A DNA stretch of 64,000 nucleotides from Massilia yuzhufengensis (GTDB lineage Bacteria; Pseudomonadota; Gammaproteobacteria; Burkholderiales; Burkholderiaceae_D). Shown in pieces: positions 8,333-16,558 of this stretch. Position numbers and translations under genes: made by a program. A model generated the notes under the pieces. The model did no database searches. It had not been told where the DNA came from and was given only the letters and a program-made list of their open reading frames with translations. The DNA is taken from positions 101,472 to 165,471 of the forward strand of contig NZ_FOLD01000009.1 of the NCBI RefSeq assembly GCF_900112225.1, read 5' to 3'. Numbering within the stretch: the first letter of the stretch is position 1; each line of letters begins with the position of its first letter.

Positions 8333-9181
8333 TCATGACTGCGCCAGGGTGCCGTCCGGCGCCGTGCGCTTCTCCTGCGGCTTGGCGCCGGTGCTGCGCA
8401 GCTGGACCGCGCGCTGCAGCAGGTCGAACCAGAACGGCGCGCCGAACAGGGTGGTGCCGGCCGTGATGAACCAGCCGGCTACCTGCAGCGCGAACGCGGT
8501 ATCGAACACCGGCGGGAAAGTCGTCCAGCCGATCGGCAGCTCCCACAGCTGGCGCAGGGTCTCGGCATCGAGCATCCCCGGCGCGCCCTTGATCTGCGCG
8601 GCCAGCGCCGGGTTCTGCCACAGGGTCTGGAACAGGTGGATGCTGTCGACGTTGAGCATGATCGTCAGCAGCATCGCCAGCAGGAAGGAAATAAGCAGCT
8701 GGCGCCGCTTGTAGACACCGGACAGGCGCTCCATCGCGCTGTTGAACCAGCCGGCGATGCCGTCCTGGAAGCGCTGCAGGTCGCCGCCGGACTGGCGGTA
8801 CAGGGCCAGCAGCACGCGCCGCACCTGCTCGTCCGGCAGCGCTTCGATCGCCGCTTGCAGCGGGATGGCCGGGCTGGTGCGCAGCGAATCGAGCAGGGCG
8901 ATCGCGAAGTGGGCCGGTTCGATGTAGGATGGCCGCACGGCCAGCGGCGTGCGTCCTTTGGTGCTGCCGTGGGGGTTGACCAGCGGATGGTCGTACAGGC
9001 TCTGCGCCAGCGCCTCGCAGCGCGGGTCGTCCAGCATGCGCTTGATGGCGGCGAGCAGCATATTGGCGCGCAGGCTGAACGCTGCCGCCAGCGCCTCCTG
9101 CAGGGTACTGACAACCAGCGCCATCGTGCCATAGCAAAACGTCAGGCCGATGGCGACTTCGAGGACCGTGCTTCCGAACAT
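8333..9181 (-). CDS. Unknown membrane protein, 282 aa
   Basis: Not assigned to a named family. An N-terminal hydrophobic helix (residues about 8-35, with cytochrome-unrelated FCYGTMALVVSTLQEALA) is followed by a soluble alpha-helical region of about 120 residues. Two further membrane segments lie near residues 162-180 (LLISFLLAMLLTIML) and 230-255 (VAGWFITAGTTLFGAPFWFDLL). The C-terminal tail is polar. A GGGAG ribosome site supports the start. Proteins with this helix-soluble-double helix layout recur as conserved hypotheticals in proteobacteria. Neighbours nudC and folE give no clue. Confidence 0.75.
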   Translation of the reverse strand: MFGSTVLEVAIGLTFCYGTMALVVSTLQEALAAAFSLRANMLLAAIKRMLDDPRCEALAQSLYDHPLVNPHGSTKGRTPLAVRPSYIEPAHFAIALLDSLRTSPAIPLQAAIEALPDEQVRRVLLALYRQSGGDLQRFQDGIAGWFNSAMERLSGVYKRRQLLISFLLAMLLTIMLNVDSIHLFQTLWQNPALAAQIKGAPGMLDAETLRQLWELPIGWTTFPPVFDTAFALQVAGWFITAGTTLFGAPFWFDLLQRAVQLRSTGAKPQEKRTAPDGTLAQS

Positions 9182-9325
9182 GGCGATCTCCCAAGGCAGG
9201 AATGACGTTCCACGCTACGCCTTGCGTGGTACAGGGACATTAATTTTGCTCAAGAAAATGGGAGGGCCGGGTGGGCCGCACCCGTTTTCTATATACTTGC
9301 GGCAATCGATTTTTTAAGGTTCACC

Positions 9326-9892
9326 ATGTCTGACAAAGAAGCTTTCACCGAACACGACTGGCGTCGCCTGCTCACCAGCCTGGGCGAAAATCCCGACCGT
9401 CCCGGCCTGCACGAGACGCCGGCGCGCGTGGCGAAGGCCTGGAAACACTGGACTTCCGGCTACGACCAGGACCCGGTCGAAGTGCTCAAGGCCTTCGAGG
9501 ACGGCGCCGAGGAATACAACGAGCTGATCGTCGTGCGCGGCATCCCGGTGTACAGCCACTGCGAACACCACCTGGCGCCCTTTTTCGGCAAGGCCACGGT
9601 CGGCTACCTGCCCAACGGGAAAATCGTCGGCCTGTCGAAGCTGACCCGCCTGGTCGACATCTTCTCCAAGCGCCTGCAGGTGCAGGAACGCATGACGATC
9701 CAGATCGCGAACGCGCTGATGGAAGTACTGGAGCCGAAGGCGGTGGGTGTGGTGGTGAAGTGCCGCCACATGTGCATGGAAAGCCGCGGTATCCGGGCGA
9801 TCGGGGAAGAGACGGTGACCTCGGCGATGCTGGGCGAGCTGCAGCCGAACCTGGCGCTGCGGACGGAGTTTTTGGCGCTGACGCGGGATTGA
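9326..9892 (+). CDS. folE: GTP cyclohydrolase I
   Basis: 188 aa enzyme converting GTP to 7,8-dihydroneopterin triphosphate, the first step of tetrahydrofolate synthesis (and queuosine/pterin branches). The zinc ligands of type I enzymes are present: Cys79 and His82 in YSHCEHHLAPFFG and Cys150 in CRHMCMESRGIR. The GLSKLTRLVDIFSKRLQVQE helix and GEN..REGL-like N-terminal segment (GENPDRPGLHETPARV) are intact. Length matches the compact bacterial form. AAGG precedes the ATG. No folate genes are adjacent. Confidence 0.96.
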   Translation: MSDKEAFTEHDWRRLLTSLGENPDRPGLHETPARVAKAWKHWTSGYDQDPVEVLKAFEDGAEEYNELIVVRGIPVYSHCEHHLAPFFGKATVGYLPNGKIVGLSKLTRLVDIFSKRLQVQERMTIQIANALMEVLEPKAVGVVVKCRHMCMESRGIRAIGEETVTSAMLGELQPNLALRTEFLALTRD

Positions 9893-9945
9893 GATAAGGC
9901 TGGCACGCTGGCAGGCCAGTTGGCTGAATCTACCTTTAGCCCTGA

Positions 9946-10080
9946 GACCGTCGTACCGGCGAAGGCCGGTACCCAATTTTTACGAGCAGCCAATAACATC
10001 AAGCGTAGCAACTACGCACACAAAAATTAGGCTCCGGCCTTCGCCGGAGGTCGTAGCCGCCAGTGGCGGGTGCGACGGTT
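9946..10080. repeat. Inverted pair of GTCGT-CCGGC palindromic repeats (family B, locus 1)
   Basis: Unit one holds the hairpin TACCGGC-GAAG-GCCGGTA (9954-9971) followed by CCCAATTTTT. Unit two is inverted (AAAAATTAGG, then CTCCGGC-CTTC-GCCGGAG, then GTCGT). GTCGT ends face outward. The pair fills the 335-bp gap between folE and the transposase remnant. I see no gene in it. Confidence 0.85.
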
Positions 10081-10199
10081 TTGCGGTTAGCGGTGAAATC
10101 GAGCGTAAGCAGCATGCGGACCGCACACTGCCCGTGATTTGATTCCTCGCACTTCCCCCCACGCCCCCGCCCGCCTTGGAACCTGTTCCATATCGCCGC

Positions 10200-10220
10200 C
10201 CTCCAAGTTATTTTCGGAGG
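10200..10220 (+). promoter_or_regulatory. Hairpin sequestering the ribosome site of the transposase-like ORF
   Basis: CCTCC (10200-10204) can pair with GGAGG (10216-10220), the Shine-Dalgarno located 7 nt before the ATG at 10228. The loop is 11 nt. Such structures limit transposase translation in several IS families. Confidence 0.5.
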
Positions 10221-10227
10221 GCTCGCC

Positions 10228-10551
10228 ATGGAACGCCCCGCCTATCCCAGCGACATCTCTCGCGAAGACTTCGAGCCCGTGCGCGGCATGCTGGAAGCGG
10301 CGCGGCGCAAGACGCGGCCGCGCAAGCACGACCTCTACGACGTGTTCTGCGCCGTCCTCTTCTTTCTCAATACCGGCGCCACCTGGCGCAGCATGCCGCC
10401 CGGCTTCCCACCCTGGCGCACGGTGCATGAATATTTCACCCAATGGACCATGCTGCGCGACGGCGACCGTACCCTGCTCGAAGGCGTGCTGGAGCGATCC
10501 GGCCGCGCGCCCGAGCTGGCCCAGCTGCGCAAGCTGCTCAATCGCCGTTGA
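10228..10551 (+). pseudogene. IS5-type transposase N-terminal domain (DUF4096-like), DDE domain absent
   Basis: 107 aa matching only the N-terminal DNA-binding part of IS5-family transposases. The hallmark segment reads HDLYDVFCAVLFFLNTGATW followed by RSMPPGFPPWRTVHEYF. The sequence then ends normally (LLNRR stop) with no DDE catalytic domain in any frame downstream. It may be a degraded insertion sequence, or a first ORF kept on its own as a DNA-binding protein. No terminal inverted repeats or target duplications were recognised around it. Its ribosome site is intact but can be masked by a hairpin. Confidence 0.7.
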
Positions 10552-10678
10552 GCTGGGGCAGTAATCGTGCAAAGTGTCAGTTGATTGTCACAATCTGTTG
10601 CATTTCTCGAAATGTGCGCCCGACGGCATCGGCTAAGCTGGGAAAAAATTATCATTTTCTTATCATCCGGCAGCCACC

Positions 10679-11287
10679 ATGTTCGAGCATTTCAACCTCC
10701 TCCTCTTTTCGGCCCTGAACGCGCAGGCCGGCCTGGCCGGCTGGCAATTGATGGGCGCCCTGTTCGCCGCCCAGTGGCTGGTTTTCCTGATGCCGCTGGC
10801 GCTCATCGTGCTGTGGACCGGCGGCGCCCGGCCCGAGCGGGAAGTGGCGCTGCGCGCCCTGGTCGCGGCGGTGTGCGCGCTGTCGCTCAACGGGCTGATC
10901 GGGCATTTCTGGTACAGCCCGCGGCCCTTCCTCCTCGACGTCGGCCACACCTTCCTGCTGCACGACCCGGACAGCTCCTTCCCGAGTGACCACGCCACCA
11001 GCATGTTCTCGGTGGCGCTGGTGCTGGCCTTCAGCCACGTGCGGGCGGCGCGCCGCATCGGGCTGGTGCTGCTGCCGCTGGCGCTGGTGGTGGCCTGGTC
11101 GCGGGTGTTCCTGGGTGTGCATTGGCCGAAGGATATGGCGGGTGCGCTCGCGATGTCGGCGGCGATGGCGCTGCTGGCCTATACCCCGGCGGTGCGCGCC
11201 GCCTGTGCGGGTGTCATGCCCTGGATGGAAAACCTGTATCGCCGCGTGCTGGCGGTGCCGATCGGGCGCGGCTGGCTGCGTCCCTGA
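10679..11287 (+). CDS. PAP2-family phosphatase, possibly undecaprenyl-diphosphatase (BcrC-like)
   Basis: 202 aa integral membrane phosphatase. The PAP2 motifs are present in order: the RP of motif 1 (FWYSPRPF, residues 77-84), PSDHATS (102-108) and SRVFLGVHWPKD (141-152), with the catalytic His in the last two. About five hydrophobic segments surround them. The IGHFWY-PRPF arrangement resembles BcrC proteins, which recycle the undecaprenyl carrier lipid at the outer face of the inner membrane. Other lipid phosphatases cannot be excluded. The ribosome site is weak. Confidence 0.85.
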   Translation: MFEHFNLLLFSALNAQAGLAGWQLMGALFAAQWLVFLMPLALIVLWTGGARPEREVALRALVAAVCALSLNGLIGHFWYSPRPFLLDVGHTFLLHDPDSSFPSDHATSMFSVALVLAFSHVRAARRIGLVLLPLALVVAWSRVFLGVHWPKDMAGALAMSAAMALLAYTPAVRAACAGVMPWMENLYRRVLAVPIGRGWLRP

Positions 11288-11299
11288 GTTGTCGACCGG

Positions 11300-11408
11300 G
11301 TAGGGCTGCGCGGCCGGCAACGTACCGGTCGCTCCCTGCGTCGGTGCGAGGGGATCCACCGCACGCAGGACGCGTGGACGGATGCCTGCGCCGGCCGCGC
11401 GGGCCTAC
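11300..11408. repeat. 109-bp nested inverted-repeat element
   Basis: The outer arms (11300-11318 and 11390-11408) are inverted repeats matching at 17 of 19 positions. Inside, CCTGCGT (11335-11341) pairs with ACGCAGG (11363-11369), and CGGTG pairs with CACCG. The whole can fold as one long hairpin. It sits between the convergent PAP2 and lipoprotein genes and may serve as a bidirectional terminator or be a MITE-like element. It starts with GTAGGG like the family A repeats. Confidence 0.65.
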
Positions 11409-11419
11409 CGTGCCGACTG

Positions 11420-11830
11420 TTATGGCGCCGTATCGGGCGCCGCGAACACCAGCTTGTCGTGCTCGTCGAGGTGGAACACGCCCAGCGCCTGGCCGGTCAC
11501 CGCATTGGCCTGCGGCGCTTCCAGCTCGGTACAGCCCTGGGTTTCCACCTGCCACACATCCTCGCCCGAGCGCAGCGTGTATACATTGGGGCCGCTGGCG
11601 AACAGCTCGATTTCCAGGCCGCTCAGGGTCACCTCTCCCAGGTCGACCAGGCGCTGGCAGTCCGGCATCCGGGTGGCGGTCAGGAGCAGCTTGGCCTGCT
11701 TGCTCCAGAAATAATCCTGCACCACACGCAGGGTGATCGCGTGGTCGTTGGGATCGATCCGGTAGCTGGCAGTGTCGTTGACGCAACCGGCCAGCAGCAG
11801 CGGGACGAGCAGGAAGAAAGACTTGCGCAT
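11420..11830 (-). CDS. Small lipoprotein of unknown function
   Basis: 136 aa with a clear lipoprotein signal: MRKSFFLLVPLLLAGC, lipobox LLAGC with Cys16. Asp at +3 after Cys (CVND) and not +2 leaves outer-membrane sorting possible. The mature part is about 120 residues, mostly beta-predicted, with two further Cys (DCQR and QGCTE) that could form a disulfide. A GGAAC ribosome site supports the start. I do not recognise the family. It is convergent with the PAP2 gene. Confidence 0.8.
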   Translation of the reverse strand: MRKSFFLLVPLLLAGCVNDTASYRIDPNDHAITLRVVQDYFWSKQAKLLLTATRMPDCQRLVDLGEVTLSGLEIELFASGPNVYTLRSGEDVWQVETQGCTELEAPQANAVTGQALGVFHLDEHDKLVFAAPDTAP

Positions 11831-11891
11831 GACGGTTCCGTTGTTCAGTGATGCAGGAGTGCATCGCTGACGCAGTATAGAAGCGCCCGGT

Positions 11892-12920
11892 TCAGAAGTC
11901 GATGCCCAGCGTCAGCGAGCCGATGCTGTGACGCGGCACGTGCACCGGCGCCCGGAACTCGGCCGTGCGGCGAATGGCGCGCAACTGGACGAACCAGGGC
12001 CCGTGCAAGCGGCCGCGCGTCTGCGGGAAATCCAGCCGCAGCCCGGCCGTCAGGTCGCCCACCCAGCGCCGCGGTGTCACGCCCGGGTCATCGTCTTTCC
12101 ACGGCCGGCCTTCGAGGAAAATGTTGTAGCCCATGCCGCGCCCCTCCGCCCCCAGCACCAGCGTGCACTGGAGCCATTGCCACAGGCACGAAGTATCGGC
12201 GCCCGCCACGCGGTTGCCGATGCCCGGCGGCGCCGGCGATACCGCCGGCAGGTTCTTGCCGATGGTAAGGGTTACGCCGCCCGCCGCGTAGCTCTGGATG
12301 CTGCCCAGGGCCAGGCGCCAATGCCCCGCCGTGTGCAGCCGGACCTTGCCTGCTACTTCGCCCGACAGCGCGCGCCAGGCCGAGCGCCGTTCCACCGAGA
12401 CCAGCACGGCCAGGGTATTGCCGACCTGGTGGTCCCAGCCCATCGGCTCCGGACGGTCGAACACGAGGTGGAACAGTTTCTGCGCCGGTTCCGCCAGCGA
12501 CAACCGGCCGGTGAGCCCGGCCTGGGCCGCCAATGTCGTGATCGCGTCGCCGCCCGGCGCCAGGAACAGCCACTGGCGCTCGGCGTAGAGCAGGCCGGCG
12601 TAGGGCCGGTCGAAGGGCTGGGGCGCGGCGATGGTGATGTCGGCCGGGGTGGTCATCAGCTGGCCGATACTGTACTGGGTGAACAGGAAGCGCGCATCGT
12701 CGCAGCCGAACAGGCGGCAGGCGCGGCCGGTCCAGCGCCGGGTCAGGTCGCCGCGGCTGTCTTCCAGGCTGCGCGAGGAGAACTGGATGCCGTTGGTGTA
12801 GTAGCGGTCGGTCTTGAACCAGCTGTCGTTTTCCCAGGTGACGAAGCGGGCTTCCTGCGCCGCACCGGGCAGGGCCAGCAGGGAGAGGAACACCGCGAGA
12901 ACGCTGCCGAAGGTGCGCAT
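11892..12920 (-). CDS. lpxR: Lipid A deacylase LpxR family protein (DUF2219)
   Basis: 342 aa outer-membrane beta-barrel expected to remove the 3'-acyloxyacyl chain of lipid A, a calcium-dependent reaction at the outer leaflet. Signal peptide 1-21 (LLALPGAAQ). The family signature is ENDSWFKTDRYYTNGIQFS at residues 30-48, holding the Asn-Asp and TDRYYTNG used for Ca2+ and substrate. FDRPYAGLLYAE follows, then a GWDHQVGNT segment with the candidate catalytic His. The C-terminus ends in LGIDF, a BAM signal. I chose the ATG at 12920 because AAAGGA lies just before it and the signal peptide begins there, although the frame is open further upstream. It is divergent from rtcB. Confidence 0.85.
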   Translation of the reverse strand: MRTFGSVLAVFLSLLALPGAAQEARFVTWENDSWFKTDRYYTNGIQFSSRSLEDSRGDLTRRWTGRACRLFGCDDARFLFTQYSIGQLMTTPADITIAAPQPFDRPYAGLLYAERQWLFLAPGGDAITTLAAQAGLTGRLSLAEPAQKLFHLVFDRPEPMGWDHQVGNTLAVLVSVERRSAWRALSGEVAGKVRLHTAGHWRLALGSIQSYAAGGVTLTIGKNLPAVSPAPPGIGNRVAGADTSCLWQWLQCTLVLGAEGRGMGYNIFLEGRPWKDDDPGVTPRRWVGDLTAGLRLDFPQTRGRLHGPWFVQLRAIRRTAEFRAPVHVPRHSIGSLTLGIDF

Positions 12921-13050
12921 GGGATCGTCCTTTCTTGTTTGAAACATCTCCCAGTTTTGTTCTTGCTGTAAAGATTGCCTTGATCTGGGACAGGGGAGAG
13001 CAGTTTCAACGCTGGCTCCGTGGTTTTCCGATTTGCGCGAAGATAGGCCC

Positions 13051-14304
13051 ATGAAACCCCAGCGCATTCACCAGGAAGACATCGAACTGCTCTCGCCCGA
13101 GGGCGGCAAGCCGGTCAAGATGTGGACGCAGGGCGTTCCGGTCGAGCAGGAGGCCAGGCAGCAGCTCGAGAAGCTGGCGCAATTGCCCTTCGTGTTCCAC
13201 CACGTTGCCGTCATGCCCGACGTCCATGTCGGCAAGGGCTCGACCATCGGCAGCGTGATCCCGACCCTGGGCGCGGTGATTCCCGCCGCGGTCGGCGTCG
13301 ATATCGGCTGCGGCATGATGGCCGCCAAGACCACCTTGCGCGCCAATGACCTGCCGGACAGCCTGGCCAGGGTACGCAGCGCCATCGAACAGGCGGTACC
13401 GCATGGCATGACGCCCAAGACCCGCAACCACAAGGGCAGCCGCGACGTCGGCTCCTGGAACAACCCGCCGCCCGCGGTCGACGCCGGCTGGGCCAAGCTG
13501 CAGGGCGAGTTCGACGCCATCTGCCGCAAGTATCCCAAGCTGCGCGGCACCAACAACTACAAGCACCTGGGCACGCTCGGCGGCGGCAACCATTTCGTGG
13601 AAGTCTGCCTGGATGAGGAAGGCTACGTCTGGGTCATGCTGCATTCAGGCTCGCGCGGCGTCGGCAACGCCATCGGCACCCACTTCATCGAACTGGCGCG
13701 CCAGGACATGCGGCGCCACATGGTCAATCTGCCGGACCAGGACCTGGCGTATCTGAAGGAAGGCACGCAGAACTACGACGATTACGTCGAGGCGGTCGGC
13801 TGGGCGCAGAAGTTCGCCCGCATCAACCGCGAGGTGATGATGCACCACGTGATCCACGCGCTGCGCGGGGTGATCACCAAGCCCTTCGAGACGCACGTAG
13901 AAGCCGTCAATTGCCACCACAACTATGTGCAGAAGGAGACCCACTTCGGCAAGGAGGTGCTGCTGACGCGCAAAGGGGCGGTGTCGGCGCGCGAGGGAGA
14001 GCTGGGCATCATTCCGGGGTCGATGGGGGCGAAGAGTTTTATTGTGCGAGGCAAGGGCAATCCGGAAAGCTTCAACAGCTGCAGCCATGGGGCGGGGCGG
14101 GTGATGAGCCGGACCGAGGCCAAGCGGCGCTTTACCAGGGCGGATGCGGAGCGGGCCACGGAGGGCGTCGAGTGCAGGAAGGATGAAGGGGTGATCGACG
14201 AGATTCCGATGGCGTACAAGGATATCGATGCGGTGATGCATGCGCAGCGGGACCTGGTGGAGGTGGTGCACACCTTGAAGCAGATTGTGTGTGTGAAGGG
14301 CTGA
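13051..14304 (+). CDS. rtcB: RtcB-family RNA ligase
   Basis: 417 aa GTP- and Mn2+-dependent ligase that joins RNA 3'-phosphate or 2',3'-cyclic phosphate ends to 5'-OH ends (tRNA or rRNA repair). The signatures are PDVHVGKGSTIG (56-67), VGVDIGCGMMA with the metal-binding Asp and Cys (82-92), TLGGGNHFVEV, HSGSRG, CHHNY, PGSMGAKSF and SHGAGRVMSR with the guanylylated His region. The frame is open to a TTG at 13033, but the ATG at 13051 gives the conserved N-terminus. No RtcA cyclase or RtcR activator is adjacent. Confidence 0.93.
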   Translation: MKPQRIHQEDIELLSPEGGKPVKMWTQGVPVEQEARQQLEKLAQLPFVFHHVAVMPDVHVGKGSTIGSVIPTLGAVIPAAVGVDIGCGMMAAKTTLRANDLPDSLARVRSAIEQAVPHGMTPKTRNHKGSRDVGSWNNPPPAVDAGWAKLQGEFDAICRKYPKLRGTNNYKHLGTLGGGNHFVEVCLDEEGYVWVMLHSGSRGVGNAIGTHFIELARQDMRRHMVNLPDQDLAYLKEGTQNYDDYVEAVGWAQKFARINREVMMHHVIHALRGVITKPFETHVEAVNCHHNYVQKETHFGKEVLLTRKGAVSAREGELGIIPGSMGAKSFIVRGKGNPESFNSCSHGAGRVMSRTEAKRRFTRADAERATEGVECRKDEGVIDEIPMAYKDIDAVMHAQRDLVEVVHTLKQIVCVKG

Positions 14305-14340
14305 TCGGAACGAAAATCTAACACTGCTGCTATCCCTCGC

Positions 14341-14430
14341 ACGTCGTTCCGGCGCAGGCCGGAACCCAAGTTTGTTGAGCAGCCGGACCGCACGCAAAAT
14401 TAGGGACCGGCCTTCGCCGGTGCGACGGTT
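14341..14430. repeat. Family B inverted-pair repeat, locus 2
   Basis: Unit one GTCGTTCCGGC-GCAG-GCCGGAACCCAAG (14343-14370) is followed by an inverted unit with ACCGGCCTTCGCCGGT then GCGACGG. GTCGT ends face outward. It lies in the 153-bp gap between the convergent rtcB and HAD genes. Confidence 0.85.
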
Positions 14431-14457
14431 CTGCGTTTTGTGGACTAACAGCAGACG

Positions 14458-15090
14458 CTAACTCGGGCGCACGATGTGCATCAGCTCCGCCGGCGTCCCG
14501 AACTCGCGATCCGGCCCCGCCCGGCGCAGCGCTTCGATCGGCGCATACCCCCAGCTGACCGCGCCGAACGCCACGCCGGCCTTGCGCGCCGCTTCCGCAT
14601 CCATGGCCTGGTCGCCCACGTACAGCGTGTGCGCGGCGGGCACGGTGGCGCGCTTGACCACCTTGCGGATGCGCGCCGCCTTGCCGAACACCGACATCCC
14701 GCATTCGTAATGCCCGAACAGGCCGCTCAGCACCGGCCCCAGCACCAGCCGCACGTTCTGCTCCGAGTTCGACGACACGATCGCCAGCCGCACGCCTTCG
14801 CGGTCGAGCGCGTGCAGCACGTCGCCGACGCCGTCGAACAGCGGGATGCGCGCGGCGTTGTCGCGCATCAGGCCGATGAAGCTGCGCGAAGCCAGCGGCA
14901 GCTTCCAGGCCGGCATGCCGACGTGGCGCATGATGGCCTTGGTATCGTGATGGCGCAGGTCCTGGGCTTCGGCCGCGGCGACGCGCCGGAAGCCGTGCTC
15001 GTCGGCGATCTGGTTGAACACGCTGACGAAGAAGGGAAAGGAATCAGCCAGCGTCCCGTCGAAGTCGAAGATGGCGAGGCGGTAGGGCAT
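14458..15090 (-). CDS. HAD-superfamily hydrolase, phosphoglycolate-phosphatase-like
   Basis: 210 aa. Motif I is FDFDGTLADS (residues 8-17, nucleophile and acid/base Asp). Motif II Thr/Ser lies in AIVSSNSEQ, a Lys in the FGKAARIRKVVKRA segment fits motif III, and motif IV is VGDQAMDAEAARKAGV. The alpha-helical cap after motif I is the type C1 cap of Gph/PGMB enzymes. The likely reaction is dephosphorylation of a small phosphorylated metabolite such as 2-phosphoglycolate, but substrate cannot be assigned. The Shine-Dalgarno is poor. Confidence 0.87.
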   Translation of the reverse strand: MPYRLAIFDFDGTLADSFPFFVSVFNQIADEHGFRRVAAAEAQDLRHHDTKAIMRHVGMPAWKLPLASRSFIGLMRDNAARIPLFDGVGDVLHALDREGVRLAIVSSNSEQNVRLVLGPVLSGLFGHYECGMSVFGKAARIRKVVKRATVPAAHTLYVGDQAMDAEAARKAGVAFGAVSWGYAPIEALRRAGPDREFGTPAELMHIVRPS

Positions 15091-15139
15091 GGGAGGAACC
15101 GGTGGCGAAGACAGTGCGCATGATTATAATCGCGCCCCC

Positions 15140-15880
15140 TCAGATGGTCCCGCCATTGGCGCGCAGCACTTGCCCATTGATCCAGCCGGATTCTTCGCTC
15201 ACCAGGAAGGACACGATGCGCGCGATGTCGCCCGGCTCGCCGAGGCGCTCGATGGGGGGCATCTTCGCGAAGCCGTCGATCTGTTCCTTGGTCTTCCCCG
15301 AAAAAAACAGCTCGGTGGCAACCGGCCCCGGCGCGACCGTGTTGACGCGGATGCGGCGCCCGCGCAGCTCCTTGGCGAACACGCCGCTCATTGCTTCCAC
15401 CGCGGCCTTGCTGGCGCTGTAGACCGCATAGCCCGGCAGCTTCATCGCCAGCACGGTGATGGAAAAGTTGACGATGCGCCCGCCGTCGTTCAGGCGCGTG
15501 GCCGCTTCGCGCAGCGTGTTGAAGGTGCCCTGCACGTTCACGCCCAAGGTCTGCGCGAACAGCTCGTCGCTGGTCTCGGCGAGCGGCATGGTCTTGAGCA
15601 CGCCGGCGTTGTTGACGAGGACGTCGACCTTGCCCAGCTCGCGCTCGGCGGCGTCGAACATGGCGCGCACCTCGTCGGCCTTCGAGACGTCGGCCTTGAC
15701 GGCGATGGCCGTGTGGCCGGTGGCGCGCAGCGTGGCGATGACGCGATGAGCCTCGGCTTCGTTGCTGGCGTAGTTGACGACGAGCCGGTAGCCGTCCTCG
15801 GCCAGGCGCTGGGCAATGGCGGCGCCGATGCCGCGCGAGGCGCCGGTGACGATGGCGACGGGGCGGGTATCCTGGTTCAT
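15140..15880 (-). CDS. SDR-family NAD(P)-dependent oxidoreductase
   Basis: 246 aa classical short-chain dehydrogenase. The cofactor motif is TGASRGIGAA (12-21), NNAG is at 90-93, and the catalytic residues are Ser140 with YSASK (Tyr154, Lys158). The C-terminal INGQVLRANGGTI is the usual tetramer end. The Rossmann Arg/Asn pattern after beta2 (NYASNEAEA) favours NADP. It resembles 3-oxoacyl-ACP reductase-like SDRs of unknown substrate. An AGGAG ribosome site supports the start. It is followed by the HAD gene in the same direction with a 49-bp gap. Confidence 0.9.
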   Translation of the reverse strand: MNQDTRPVAIVTGASRGIGAAIAQRLAEDGYRLVVNYASNEAEAHRVIATLRATGHTAIAVKADVSKADEVRAMFDAAERELGKVDVLVNNAGVLKTMPLAETSDELFAQTLGVNVQGTFNTLREAATRLNDGGRIVNFSITVLAMKLPGYAVYSASKAAVEAMSGVFAKELRGRRIRVNTVAPGPVATELFFSGKTKEQIDGFAKMPPIERLGEPGDIARIVSFLVSEESGWINGQVLRANGGTI

Positions 15881-15910
15881 GCGAATGCTCCTCTTCAGTG
15901 AATAGGTTTC

Positions 15911-15942
15911 GTAGGGTGGGCGGTTCGCCGCCCGCGCGTTCA
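15911..15942. repeat. Family A palindromic repeat, copy 1
   Basis: GTAGGGTG then the stem GGGCGG-TTCG-CCGCCC (15918-15933), ending GCGCGTTCA. Same flanks as the copies at 23490, 29521 and 49444, with compensatory stem differences. Confidence 0.85.
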
Positions 15943-16087
15943 GATTGCCTTTGCGTTGATGCAGCGTGCGGATGAACGCTGCGTGAACTCAGGTGTAGTT
16001 TGAACGTGCGGCCGGCAAAGCCCGCCACCCTGCGGACTTCATCATGAACCATTATCCGAAAAGCCACCGGGCGCACCTGAGCGGGGC

Positions 16088-16558
16088 TCAGCAGAGGTTG
16101 GCGCCGCCCATGGTGCAGGTGGTGGCTACGCGCCGGCGCTCGACATAGTCGGGCCGGGTCAGGACCGCCGGATCAAAGCTTGGGCAGCTGCCGCCGCTGT
16201 TGCAGGCCACGGCTTCGACCCGCACGCTGCGCTTGGCCACCGGGCTGCCGGCGCTGTCCTCGCCTTCGCTGAAGTCGAGGAAGCTGCAGCTGACCGTGAC
16301 CCGGAATCCGCTCTCGGCCTCGACATCGGTGAGCTGCCTCGGGGCTGCGTTGCAGGCGCCGGTGCGCAGCTGGTAGAAGCCCCATTCGATGCCGGCGCGT
16401 GCCGCCAGGCTGGCGCGTGCGCCGAGCACGGCCTGGTTGACGGTGTCCTGCTGGGTGCCCGAGAGCCGCAGCAGCGCCACGCATACGCCGGCCACCACGA
16501 CCAGCAGGATCACCGCGGCGATGTAGGCAAAGCCGGACTGGCGCATCGCTTTGTTCAT
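16088..16558 (-). CDS. mshP: MSHA biogenesis protein MshP
   Basis: 156 aa minor pilus component. It has a prepilin-like N-terminus (MRQSGFAYIAAVILLVVVAG) and a type IV-like hydrophobic helix over residues about 10-32. It lacks the usual Glu5, as do the PilX/MshP class proteins. The tail has six cysteines. The start ATG overlaps the mshO stop as ATGA, showing translational coupling. It is the last gene of the mshQ-C-D-O-P run. The call rests on gene order and length as much as sequence. Confidence 0.8.
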   Translation of the reverse strand: MNKAMRQSGFAYIAAVILLVVVAGVCVALLRLSGTQQDTVNQAVLGARASLAARAGIEWGFYQLRTGACNAAPRQLTDVEAESGFRVTVSCSFLDFSEGEDSAGSPVAKRSVRVEAVACNSGGSCPSFDPAVLTRPDYVERRRVATTCTMGGANLC

